Origin: Colwellia sp.
GTDB taxonomy: Bacteria; Pseudomonadota; Gammaproteobacteria; Enterobacterales; Alteromonadaceae
Reading direction: 5' to 3'
DNA: 38,500 bases
Assembly (NCBI GenBank): GCA_016765685.1
Contig: JAESPR010000055.1
Span: forward strand, 1 to 38,500
Part shown: piece after piece, positions 6,444 through 14,433 of the stretch
Layout: the number at the start of each line of letters is the position of its first letter
Numbering within the stretch: the first letter of the stretch is position 1
Program-made: the position numbers and the translations under genes
The notes under the pieces: generated by a model
Told to the model about the DNA's origin: nothing
Database searches by the model: none
Seen by the model: only the letters and a program-made list of their open reading frames with translations

Positions 6444-7271
6444 ATGGCTCAGAATTTAGTTATACCTGGCGCAGACAATAAAGTCAGATTTGAATTTGGC
6501 GGTATCGATCTTAATCTCGCTACAGACTTATCAATAGTGTTTGGCTCTGAGGTTTACACGCTATTATTAAACCCGACCATCGTATTTATTGAGTCAGCCA
6601 CAACACTGGCTTTAGACTTAAATGCTACGGCAGAAGTTGGTAAAATATTCGCAACAGTAAAATACTTTGATGCGGGCACTACTTTAGGCGAGGACATCAC
6701 AAGCCGTGAACTTGGCAATAGTGATCAAATAGTTGTAGCTATCGGTACGCAGTTAATTATCGAAGATGGCTCAGTGGTTGCGGATGCTAACTCTTGGGTA
6801 ACTGATGCTGAATACAAAGCCTTTGCTAAACTAAAAGGTTATTCAGTGCCGGCAACACAGCCAGATAGAGAAGCTAACTTAGCTAACGCTTACGACTTTA
6901 TCAATATGACGTATGAACAGCGCTTACAAGGCGGCAGGGTTACACCACAAACACAGACAGGCGTATTACCTCGCAATGGTATGATTGCCTATAATGCTTT
7001 CGTTGGTAATGATGAAATACCTAATGATTTTAAAAACGCTCAAATGTTAGCGGCATTCTCTATTAACGATGGCGTTGATACTAACGCAGTTAAAACAGAT
7101 GCAGACTTAGCAAGCTTTACGGTAGTAGGTGTTTACGCTGAAACTTATCAGGCCAATTCAAATACACCGACACTCGCACAAATGCCAGCAGTTTCAAGAA
7201 CATTAACGCCGTATACTAACGCCGGTCTTGGTGGTGGTTTGAGTCGTGATAACATGGGGTTTTTAGGTTAA
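6444..7271 (+). CDS. Head-tail adaptor with DnaT-like domain and extra N-terminal beta domain
   Basis: 275 residues. Residues about 1-105 form a beta-rich domain (VRFEFGGIDLNLATDLSIVF, TTLALDLNA, IFATVKYFDAG) similar in style to BppU-type phage domains. Residues about 112-200 contain SWVTDAEYKAFAKLKGYSV and ANLANAYDFIN, the pattern of the helical phage adaptor family labelled DnaT-like in domain databases; despite the name, these occupy the head-tail adaptor position. The C-terminus carries RTLTPYTNAGLG. First gene of the connector block; its stop abuts the next ATG. The two-domain arrangement looks like a fusion. Moderately sure of the adaptor role. Confidence 0.7.
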   Translation: MAQNLVIPGADNKVRFEFGGIDLNLATDLSIVFGSEVYTLLLNPTIVFIESATTLALDLNATAEVGKIFATVKYFDAGTTLGEDITSRELGNSDQIVVAIGTQLIIEDGSVVADANSWVTDAEYKAFAKLKGYSVPATQPDREANLANAYDFINMTYEQRLQGGRVTPQTQTGVLPRNGMIAYNAFVGNDEIPNDFKNAQMLAAFSINDGVDTNAVKTDADLASFTVVGVYAETYQANSNTPTLAQMPAVSRTLTPYTNAGLGGGLSRDNMGFLG

Positions 7272-7429
7272 TGGCTAAGCTTACTCTTGATATTAGAGTT
7301 ACAGATACAAAGCCTATTGCTGATTTATTAACAATGCTTGATGATGATAGCGATTGTATTGAAGAGCCGTTAAGAACTAAGTTAATAGTATGGGCTGAAT
7401 TAAACAACAAGGTTGATGATAATGGGTAG
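7271..7429 (+). CDS. Small acidic protein in the connector block
   Basis: 52 residues, its ATG directly after the upstream TAA (TTAATG) and its end overlapping the next gene. Starts MAKLTLDIRVTDTKPIADLL and is acidic in the middle (LDDDSDCIEE). The initial beta strand followed by a helix resembles short phage proteins encoded next to connector genes. Function unknown; tight spacing supports expression. Confidence 0.6.
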   Translation: MAKLTLDIRVTDTKPIADLLTMLDDDSDCIEEPLRTKLIVWAELNNKVDDNG

Positions 7430-7796
7430 CGCTAATATACAGGCTAAAATTAAAAAGGGTTTAGCTAAGGCGATTAATAAAACTGGCTCCGCATCTAGTG
7501 AGAAAGTATTTTTAATTCAGATGATCAACACTGGTGGTAATACTCCACTTGATCCACCTATTACCACTGAAACACCTATAGAATTAGTTAACGCTATATT
7601 CAAAGAGTACAATCAAAGCTTGATAGGCGGTAATATTGTCGCGGGTGATAGGCAGTTGGTAACAGATAATACTGTTGTGATAGAAGTCGGTGATACTATC
7701 GAGCAAGGCTCTACCAGATACACTGTAATCGATTTAGGGCAATCAGCACCTACTAGTGATGTACTTGTTTACATGCCACAGGTAAGGGTTAAATAA
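7422..7796 (+). CDS. Putative head closure (stopper) protein
   Basis: 124 residues from the ATG at 7422, chosen because AAGG lies 9 bases upstream; in-frame starts at 7416 and 7413 are too close to it. The C-terminal half is beta-rich with DTIEQGSTRYTVIDLGQ and VLVYMPQVRVK, as in small head-closure proteins that plug or extend the connector. It lies between the adaptor and the gp10-like protein, the expected place in siphovirus maps. Inferred from order and size more than motif. Confidence 0.55.
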   Translation: MGSANIQAKIKKGLAKAINKTGSASSEKVFLIQMINTGGNTPLDPPITTETPIELVNAIFKEYNQSLIGGNIVAGDRQLVTDNTVVIEVGDTIEQGSTRYTVIDLGQSAPTSDVLVYMPQVRVK

Positions 7797-8254
7797 TGCC
7801 GCTTATAGGTCGTGTTAATTTAGATTTAGCTATAGACGATCTAGTCAATGTAACTAATGATAATCTGCGCGGTGTTTATTTGGCTGGACTAAGTGCTATC
7901 GTTCAAGGTACGCCAGCCGATTCAGGCCGAGCAAGAAACAACTGGTTTTTGTCAGTGGACGCGCCATCAAATAAAATCACAACGAGTACTAGTGTTGGCG
8001 GTGGTGGCTCATTAAGTCAAGCTGCTAAAATGCCTAAAGATGTATTAAATAATAAAATATTCTTTACTAATAATCTATCTTATATCGGCGTACTTGAATA
8101 CGGTGGTTTTCCTTCACCAGTTGAAAACGGTTCTTACATTAAGCGATCAAAAAGCTTTGAGATATTATCAATTAACGGGTTTAGTAAACAAGCTCCTGGT
8201 GGTTGGGTGAGAAAAACAGTCATCAAAATGCAAAATAAAATAAGGTCATTATGA
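7796..8254 (+). CDS. HK97 gp10-like tail completion protein
   Basis: 152 residues. TPADSGRARNNWFLSVDAP at about 40-58 and FTNNLSYIGVLEYGGF at about 90-105 are the two hallmarks of the HK97 gp10 / tail completion family: a Gly-Arg-rich turn after a helix and an NN-x-Y-x-x-x-LEYG strand. The protein joins head and tail or finishes the tail end. It overlaps the previous stop (TAATG) and the next start by 4 bases. Confidence 0.85.
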   Translation: MPLIGRVNLDLAIDDLVNVTNDNLRGVYLAGLSAIVQGTPADSGRARNNWFLSVDAPSNKITTSTSVGGGGSLSQAAKMPKDVLNNKIFFTNNLSYIGVLEYGGFPSPVENGSYIKRSKSFEILSINGFSKQAPGGWVRKTVIKMQNKIRSL

Positions 8255-8676
8255 GTTACTTTCAAACTAAAAGAGCTATGACTACTCACCTACTTAACAA
8301 CTTGCCAACCGGCTTAACTAGTGATGATGTGGCATTTGAAAACCATAAGTTTGTACCTGCCAATAAATCATTATGGCTTGCTGCTTACTTTATCCCTGTA
8401 TCAACTGAAGCTATGGGGCAAAGTGCATCTAGTGGTGATGAGAATCGCGGTATATTTCAGATTAGTGTATTTGTCGCGTTGAATAACAATGATTTCGACA
8501 AGGCACAATTAGATGCTATAGATGAATTAATCAGCGCATTTAAATATAACACGCAAATGGTGTATAATACCCAGACGGTTCAAGCATTAGAAAGCACTGT
8601 TAACACTGGCTCAGAAAGTGAGGCGTGGTATCAGCGAGATATATCAATTAATTATTTAACATTTAGTAACAGGTAA
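8251..8676 (+). CDS. Tail terminator protein
   Basis: 141 residues, ATGA overlap with the gp10-like gene. The layout helix, strand WLAAYFIPVS, loop, then RGIFQISVFVALNNND followed by helix AQLDAIDELISAF matches the lambda gpU-like / DUF4128 terminators that cap the tail tube and end polymerisation. Position between the completion protein and the tube protein agrees. Confidence 0.8.
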   Translation: MSYFQTKRAMTTHLLNNLPTGLTSDDVAFENHKFVPANKSLWLAAYFIPVSTEAMGQSASSGDENRGIFQISVFVALNNNDFDKAQLDAIDELISAFKYNTQMVYNTQTVQALESTVNTGSESEAWYQRDISINYLTFSNR

Positions 8677-8686
8677 GGGAAAAATT

Positions 8687-9109
8687 ATGGCTAGTTCAGG
8701 CGAGATTAACGGCACACCATGTATCGTTCAAAATGGCTCAGGTGAAGTTGTAGGTCAAGGCTCTTTAACTCACACTTACGGAGGCACATTGATTGAAACA
8801 AGTAACCAATCAAACGGTGATTTTATCACCTACATGGAAGGTGAAAACGCAGGTAAACAACACATTTTTGCGGGTGAATTTACTTACAATAACGACACTC
8901 AATTCCGTAAAGTTCGTGGTGATGTATTTAGTGCCACTAGTGATACTTACACGCTTACCTTTATTTCAGATGCTACCACTGACGAATCGTTTAGTGGTAC
9001 GTTCTTTCCTACTGGCTTGACTGATAATATCGGGCAAGGAGTAAAGGTAACGACAGCATTGTCATTTAACTCTAGCGGCGCGGTAGTTCATGTACCAGCA
9101 GTTACATAA
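8687..9109 (+). CDS. Major tail (tube) protein
   Basis: 140 residues, AAGGGA ribosome site. A compact beta-rich protein with Gly and Ser turns (NGDFITYMEGENAGKQHIF, DTYTLTFISDATTDES) of the size and position of tube proteins of the TP901-1/lambda V type. It polymerises around the tape measure to form the tail tube. It overlaps the chaperone gene start by one base, ensuring coupled production. No additional Ig-like C-terminal domain is present. Confidence 0.82.
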   Translation: MASSGEINGTPCIVQNGSGEVVGQGSLTHTYGGTLIETSNQSNGDFITYMEGENAGKQHIFAGEFTYNNDTQFRKVRGDVFSATSDTYTLTFISDATTDESFSGTFFPTGLTDNIGQGVKVTTALSFNSSGAVVHVPAVT

Positions 9110-9507
9110 TGGAAATTAAACTATGCTTTAAAACTTATAGCTGCAAGTTAAATCTTGCGGCTTGTAAGTCATTTCATGAGCAAACAGGTAAAGATTTAAA
9201 TTACCTGCTTATGTGCTACTTAGATTTATTTAGGCAAAACGCAGCACTTGGAACTACTGAAAGACTCAAAGAGGCTTTTGGCATGGAATCATTTGACGTT
9301 GTAGCTAAGTTATTTCATTGCTTGATAGTGCAAGAAGATAAAAGTATTCCGTTAGCTGAGATTGAAGACGGTATGTTCCGCGTTGGCTGGATGCCTACTG
9401 ATATGGACACTGATATGTGTGAGCCGTGGGCCATGGTTATAACTCAACTTGCAAATGATGTTAGTAGTTATTACGCAGAACTTGATAAAAAAAAAGTAAT
9501 TACTTAG
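9109..9507 (+). CDS. Tail assembly chaperone, short form (gpG-like)
   Basis: 132 residues in the zero frame. Starts MEIKLCFKTYSCKLNLAAC and contains the helical LMCYLDLFRQN and VVAKLFHCLIVQED segments typical of siphovirus chaperones. It ends shortly after a run of nine A (9487-9495). It should bind the tape measure protein before tube assembly. The adjacent slippery run lets a fraction of ribosomes continue into the -1 frame, described separately. Confidence 0.82.
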   Translation: MEIKLCFKTYSCKLNLAACKSFHEQTGKDLNYLLMCYLDLFRQNAALGTTERLKEAFGMESFDVVAKLFHCLIVQEDKSIPLAEIEDGMFRVGWMPTDMDTDMCEPWAMVITQLANDVSSYYAELDKKKVIT

Positions 9508-9731
9508 GGATATCGAGCGCAACTGTAGAAGAATTCAGCGTTAAATACTGGAGTTACTTCAAGTACTGCGTAAAAGAATTAAAGATAGCACCAAGCGAGG
9601 CTTGGCAATTAGATCTAGTTGAGATTAATTGTTTATCAGAACAAAGCAACCCCGAAATAGATTTAACTGTCATGCTTAACTTTGAGCGAAAAATTAACGG
9701 AGCTACCAGCGAATGGCTACAGAGAAATTAA
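9109..9731 (+). CDS. Tail assembly chaperone, frameshifted long form (gpGT-like)
   Basis: The zero frame reads GAT AAA AAA AAA GTA; the heptamer A-AAA-AAA (9489-9495) is a classic -1 slippery site followed by G. A -1 shift joins 129 residues to a 78-residue open frame that starts SNYLGISSATVEEFSVKYW and stops at 9729-9731, inside the tape measure gene. That extension has no start codon of its own, is rich in Trp, Glu and helices (SEAWQLDLVEINCLSEQ) and ends just past the tape measure ATG, as in lambda G/GT. The 207-residue product would deliver the tape measure to the growing tail. Confidence 0.85.
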
Positions 9732-11254
9732 TAGTCGTCCTTGACGCTAAAACTGCAAAGCTCGATAACGCACTAGAAAAGACAGATAAAAAGTTAGATA
9801 AGCTTGACGGCTCAGTCAAAAAAACAGACAAATCATTTGCCAACTTTACTAAGGGTGCCGCTGCTGCTGCCGCTGCAACTTTAGCTGTTGCCGCTGCCGT
9901 TGGTGCTGCTGTAAAACAAGCTGCCGATTTTGCCAGAGAATTAGAGGTCGCATCTAATCGAACAGGTGACTCAGTTGAACGACTACAAGAAATGGCATTT
10001 GCTACTAACACGGTAGGCATATCACTTGAAAAGCTTGGTGACATTGGCAAAGATACCAACGAGAAAATAGGCGAGTTCCTGACAACTGGCGGCGGCGGCT
10101 TTCAAGACTTCGTTGATATAATGAAGCTAACCTCTCAAGAGGCTGAGGTTATGGCTGAGAGATTCGCTACTATGTCTGGTACTGAAGTTTTACAAGCAAT
10201 GGTTACTCAGATGGAGGCTGCGGGAATTGGTGCTAATAAAATGTCATTTGCCCTTGAAGGTATGGCCTCAGATACTACAGATTTAATACCGCTGTTAAAA
10301 GATGGCGGCGCAGCAATGAAGGTGTTGACGGGTGAATTCTCTGATTTAGGTGTTACCCTTTCAAAACTTGACCTGCAAAAAATAAAAGAAGTAGGAAAAG
10401 AATTTGGTAAATTTACTGCTTCATTCGGTCAAGAGTCGAGACAGCTTGTTGCTGATTATTCAGATGAAATAATAAAAGCGTTAAATATAACCTCCTTTTT
10501 AGCAGAGAAGTCAGTAGATTCATTTAACGTTATAGCCGCTGGTTGGGGTGGCTTGATTAGTGTTGCACAGGCTGCCTTAACTGACTTTGTTAATGGTACT
10601 GATACGCTTGACGCTGCTCTTGCTGATGCTGCTGGTAATTCAGCTATGGCGCTCAATGAATTAGTCGGAGAGGACTTTTACGAGTTAGGCGTTAGTTATG
10701 GTAAGAATATTGCTGACGGCATGGCTGACGGTATGCAGCAAAACCAACAGAAAACCATGGAGATAGTTGTCAAGGGTGGTAAGCAATTAAGCTCTTGGGA
10801 GAAATTAGATTCTAAGCAGCGTATCGGTGTTTATCGTGATTTTATTGGTGCATCTAGCCAGTTATCTGCACAATTCATGGAAGACAATAAAGGCGTTCGC
10901 TCTGCTTTGGTTGTAATGGATACAGCAGCGGCAATTACTCGCGCTTATGCAGAAAGTAATTTCTGGGTAGCTACTGGCCAGGCTGTCGTATTAGCAGCAA
11001 ACGGAATAGTTCAATTAAATAACATACAAAGCGCTGGCAAGGGTGGCGGTAATATATCAGCTGGTGGGGGTAGTTCGGCGGCAACAGCACCACAGCAGCC
11101 AGACTTTCAACCCGACACTTCAAGCTTAGATGTAACCGCTTCTGAATTCGGCGGCTCACAAGAGATTAGAGTCGTTATGGTTGACGGCCAAGGTAACGAC
11201 CTTGTGACATTTATCTCTGAAGCTCAACAAGATAATTTAGAAAGGGGCGCTTAA
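9713..11254 (+). CDS. Tail tape measure protein
   Basis: 513 residues. N-terminus is a charged coiled coil (KTAKLDNALEKTDKKLDKLD, about 11-40), followed by an Ala-rich helix (KGAAAAAAATLAVAAAVGAA, about 46-66) and a domain with GDSVERLQEMAFATNTVG, the phage TMP N-terminal pattern. The last 60 residues are Gly- and Ser-rich, then helical. It sets tail length and passes through the tube; at about 1.5 angstrom per residue this predicts a tail near 75-80 nm, short for a siphovirus. Its start overlaps the frameshifted chaperone and its stop overlaps the next ATG. Confidence 0.9.
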   Translation: MATEKLIVVLDAKTAKLDNALEKTDKKLDKLDGSVKKTDKSFANFTKGAAAAAAATLAVAAAVGAAVKQAADFARELEVASNRTGDSVERLQEMAFATNTVGISLEKLGDIGKDTNEKIGEFLTTGGGGFQDFVDIMKLTSQEAEVMAERFATMSGTEVLQAMVTQMEAAGIGANKMSFALEGMASDTTDLIPLLKDGGAAMKVLTGEFSDLGVTLSKLDLQKIKEVGKEFGKFTASFGQESRQLVADYSDEIIKALNITSFLAEKSVDSFNVIAAGWGGLISVAQAALTDFVNGTDTLDAALADAAGNSAMALNELVGEDFYELGVSYGKNIADGMADGMQQNQQKTMEIVVKGGKQLSSWEKLDSKQRIGVYRDFIGASSQLSAQFMEDNKGVRSALVVMDTAAAITRAYAESNFWVATGQAVVLAANGIVQLNNIQSAGKGGGNISAGGGSSAATAPQQPDFQPDTSSLDVTASEFGGSQEIRVVMVDGQGNDLVTFISEAQQDNLERGA

Positions 11255-12036
11255 TGACAATTATAAGCAACGTTGCAAGCCAAGTATTAACTAACGGAAT
11301 ATCAATCTCAACAAGTAACGTATTAACAGATCAAACGCCGGTTATAACTGATGCTGGTATAGGTGAAACACCTAGTAATATTTCAGATTGGGATCATTCA
11401 CTTAATTACACATGTGGTAATACAGCGTTAGATTTTGAGGTTAGCTATGGCGCACAGTCAAACATAAGTTACGTTGCTATATCTGGGCACACAGCTGCAA
11501 CTCCTGCACAAGCAACTATAGAGCTATATAACGACAGTACACTTGTTCAAACCGCAGTTATAAAGCGTAATCATAATATTATGTTTACGTTTCCTTTACG
11601 GTCTTTTCAGGATTTAAAGATTAGATTTGTTACGCTGCCGAATAGCCATCAAACAACCGTTACTTTTATTGCTGCCGGTCAACACTTAACTATAAAAACA
11701 GGCGAGCAGACAGGGTATAAGCGAGCATGGTTAAACCGTCACACAACACAGCGAACAACTACTAATTTGGTTGTTGGTCCTGTTGCTGGTACAAGGAAAG
11801 CAAAATCTTTACCTATGACGCTATCTTTTCCTAATGAGCTGGCAACTTTTGCAGAGGATGAATGGCAAACGTTTATTGATTTTAGTTTTGATCAGCCTTT
11901 CTTTATTAAGGAGCAATCAGATAAGCCCGAATCAACTTATATTTGCTCTAACCCTAAACACGGAATCAATGCTCATGCTCAGACAAGGCAGTTAGACGCT
12001 ATCACGGTAAAATTCACAGCTTACAACGGGTTATAA
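11254..12036 (+). CDS. Distal tail or minor tail protein
   Basis: 260 residues, starting inside the TAATG of the tape measure stop with AGGGGC upstream. An N-terminal jelly-roll-like region (residues 40-150, DFEVSYGAQSNISYVAISGH) is followed by a C-terminal domain with FAEDEWQTFIDFSFDQPFFI and AITVKFTAYNGL. Located between the tape measure and the hub, the place of distal tail (Dit/gpM-L-like) proteins that connect tube and tip. Assigned by order and fold impression. Confidence 0.65.
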   Translation: MTIISNVASQVLTNGISISTSNVLTDQTPVITDAGIGETPSNISDWDHSLNYTCGNTALDFEVSYGAQSNISYVAISGHTAATPAQATIELYNDSTLVQTAVIKRNHNIMFTFPLRSFQDLKIRFVTLPNSHQTTVTFIAAGQHLTIKTGEQTGYKRAWLNRHTTQRTTTNLVVGPVAGTRKAKSLPMTLSFPNELATFAEDEWQTFIDFSFDQPFFIKEQSDKPESTYICSNPKHGINAHAQTRQLDAITVKFTAYNGL

Positions 12037-12037
12037 A

Positions 12038-14419
12038 ATGGCAACTTTTGAAGCTACAAGAAGCATGAACATGCAAACTCACTTTGAGGTGTTAGAAGTT
12101 GACCTACCAGTAATCACCGGTGCCTGTACTGTTGGTGGTTCTCCTGGGTTTGGTACGCCTTTGACATGTGACCAAGCGTGGACGGGTGAATATGAAACAT
12201 ACAAATTTACTAATGAAAACGCGCCTATATTAGCCGGCAGTCCTTGGCGATTAATACAGTCAATAAGTGAAACAACCACAGAGCTTAAACCTGGTGATGG
12301 GCTGTCTAGTCGAGGATCATTAAAAATAGTATTTAGTGATAACGACAGGCAAGACCCTAATGTCGACGCACCTGGTGTTACCTCAGCAATCAGAAGGCAA
12401 GGAACGTTTTTCGGTAAGTTAGCAGCAAGACAGATATTCGAAAACAAAGCGGTAAGATTAAAGCTATACCGTGTACAGCAAGATGGGACTATTGATTTAG
12501 TTAACGGCGCTGAAACTAGGTATTACATAGCTAATTCATTTGTGGCCGGTAGTAACGGCACATGGACACTAACATGTAAAGATGTTTTATCACTGGCAAA
12601 CCTTAACGAAAAGACATGGCCAATACCGACACAGAGCTTTTTGCGTCAAGACATTGACGATTCACAAACTATTATCCAAGTAGATAATGAAACTGATTAT
12701 TCAAACATATTCGCAGTAAGAATCGGCGATGAGTTTATGAGAATAACCGGGGTAGATACTTCAATACCTAGTGACCATAAAATACAAGTAGCAGCAAGAG
12801 GCTTCTCGTTAATAGCTCCAATTTCTGGGGAACTATTAACCACAACTACTTTTGATGACCATAGCGCTGGTGACGAAGTATTTTTATGTGAGCTATCAGA
12901 TGATGAATCAATTGATAGTTTATTGACGCGCGTGTTAGTTGATTCTGATTTCGATGTATCATTAATACCTACTGCTGAATGGGCTGCTGAGGTCGCGGAG
13001 TGGCATCCTAACGATAAAATAAATACATTACATAGCGAATCAGAAAGCGTAAACGACGTACTAAAAAAAATATTAACCGGTTTTTTAATGGATCTATGGT
13101 TTTCTACTACTGAGAATAAAGCAAAACTATCAGCTATCAGTGTGTGGAAACAGTCCTCATCAGCGATTACAGAAGGTAAGGAGATAAACGCTTATACTAT
13201 TACCAAAAAACCTCAAGACTCAATGAGGGCATCTAGGGCGCTTGTTGTTTATGATAAAAGAAATCTGGCAGATGATGATAGTGTGGCAAGTTATAAAAAG
13301 GCAAGTCAATTTTCTGATAACTCGATTATAGGCCCTGAATTGTTTGGAAAGCACAAAGATAAATTATTCGAGAGTAATCAGTTGATAGGCACTGACGCGG
13401 CAGATTTATTAGTACAGAGATATGTTAGCCGTTTTAAGTTTACGCCATTTATTAGAACGTTTATGACTGATGAGCACTATTTGAATTTTAAAACTGGTGA
13501 TGTTGTTGATATTATGACAACGGTAGACTTGGGAGTTAATGGGTTGCCCTCTGCAAATGTAAGAGCGCAAATATTAAAAATAAACCCTCAGTATACTAAA
13601 GAAGGTCGAATTTATAAAGTTAGCGCGATGACTTACGAGGCCGCTTTTGGCGATAATGCAGAGATAGTTTTGGATTCCCCTTTGAGCGAATCAAACCTTT
13701 ATATCCTTGCTGGTGCACCATCTCAAGCGGTAACTATTACTTTCGTGTTAACTGCTTATTCATTTGGTTCGACGGGCTTTCGTGCTGGCGCATTTCCTGC
13801 CGGCTCAAAAATCATATTGATATTAATTAATGGTTTTGACGGTCAGGCTTCAGGTGGCAACGGTGGTGATGGCGAAAGCATAACTCAGGAGCTTATACCA
13901 GCACTAACTTGGTTGAGCGCGAGAAGCAGCGGAAGTGGTGGGGACGGTGGAACAGTATATAACGCTCAAGGTGTTGATACTGACATTTATTTTTCAGGTG
14001 TTACTCCATCAGTTGCCAACCCTATTGCAGACGGATATATACGCGCCCCTGGTGCTGGTGGTAAAGGCACTGACTCTAACGAATCTGGCACAACAACAAC
14101 GCCGGGATTCGCGGGTAACAGTGGTGGTGGTGGCGCTGGTCGCCCTGCCGGTATTGCTGGTGATAGAGGTAAGGCAGATTACCTGTCAGATTTAGAGGCT
14201 GATACTTTCGGCGGACAAGCCTTAAACGGTGATATAATCGGCAACGGTGGTATTACAAATGACATACCGCAGGGTTTCGCTGCCGAGGCTGGCGGAGACT
14301 GGGGTGTTAGTACTGGTAGCGCGATTTCTGGTTCTGGTATAATAGACTCAGGTGCAACGGTTACGCTATTCGGCAGTAACGCAACAAGATACATAAACGG
14401 GGCGGGAGACCACCCATAA
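12038..14419 (+). CDS. Tail hub/tip protein with C-terminal Gly-rich adhesin-like region
   Basis: 793 residues. The first ~540 residues resemble the phage hub proteins that close the tube (N-terminal FEVLEVDLPVITG, then KIVFSDNDRQDPNV and a long region ending YKVSAMTYEAAFGDNAEIVLD). From about residue 600 the sequence changes to Gly/Ser/Asn loops: GGNGGDGES, SGSGGDGGTVY, GAGGKGTDS, GNSGGGGAGRPAGIAGDRGK. Repeated glycine-rich loops of this kind form the receptor-binding face of T2-type gp38 adhesins and of some siphovirus tip proteins. It may both seal the tube and touch the host surface. The hub role is fairly sure; the adhesin role is inferred from composition. Confidence 0.75.
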   Translation: MATFEATRSMNMQTHFEVLEVDLPVITGACTVGGSPGFGTPLTCDQAWTGEYETYKFTNENAPILAGSPWRLIQSISETTTELKPGDGLSSRGSLKIVFSDNDRQDPNVDAPGVTSAIRRQGTFFGKLAARQIFENKAVRLKLYRVQQDGTIDLVNGAETRYYIANSFVAGSNGTWTLTCKDVLSLANLNEKTWPIPTQSFLRQDIDDSQTIIQVDNETDYSNIFAVRIGDEFMRITGVDTSIPSDHKIQVAARGFSLIAPISGELLTTTTFDDHSAGDEVFLCELSDDESIDSLLTRVLVDSDFDVSLIPTAEWAAEVAEWHPNDKINTLHSESESVNDVLKKILTGFLMDLWFSTTENKAKLSAISVWKQSSSAITEGKEINAYTITKKPQDSMRASRALVVYDKRNLADDDSVASYKKASQFSDNSIIGPELFGKHKDKLFESNQLIGTDAADLLVQRYVSRFKFTPFIRTFMTDEHYLNFKTGDVVDIMTTVDLGVNGLPSANVRAQILKINPQYTKEGRIYKVSAMTYEAAFGDNAEIVLDSPLSESNLYILAGAPSQAVTITFVLTAYSFGSTGFRAGAFPAGSKIILILINGFDGQASGGNGGDGESITQELIPALTWLSARSSGSGGDGGTVYNAQGVDTDIYFSGVTPSVANPIADGYIRAPGAGGKGTDSNESGTTTTPGFAGNSGGGGAGRPAGIAGDRGKADYLSDLEADTFGGQALNGDIIGNGGITNDIPQGFAAEAGGDWGVSTGSAISGSGIIDSGATVTLFGSNATRYINGAGDHP

Positions 14420-14433
14420 CAAAAGGTTTTAAG

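Noticed and set aside
9703-10059. 118-residue minus-strand ORF
   Set aside because: Ala/Ser-rich shadow of the tape measure coiled coil and Ala-rich helix; no ribosome site.
12079-12447. 122-residue minus-strand ORF within the hub gene
   Set aside because: Opposite to a clearly coding frame, with no promoter or ribosome site.
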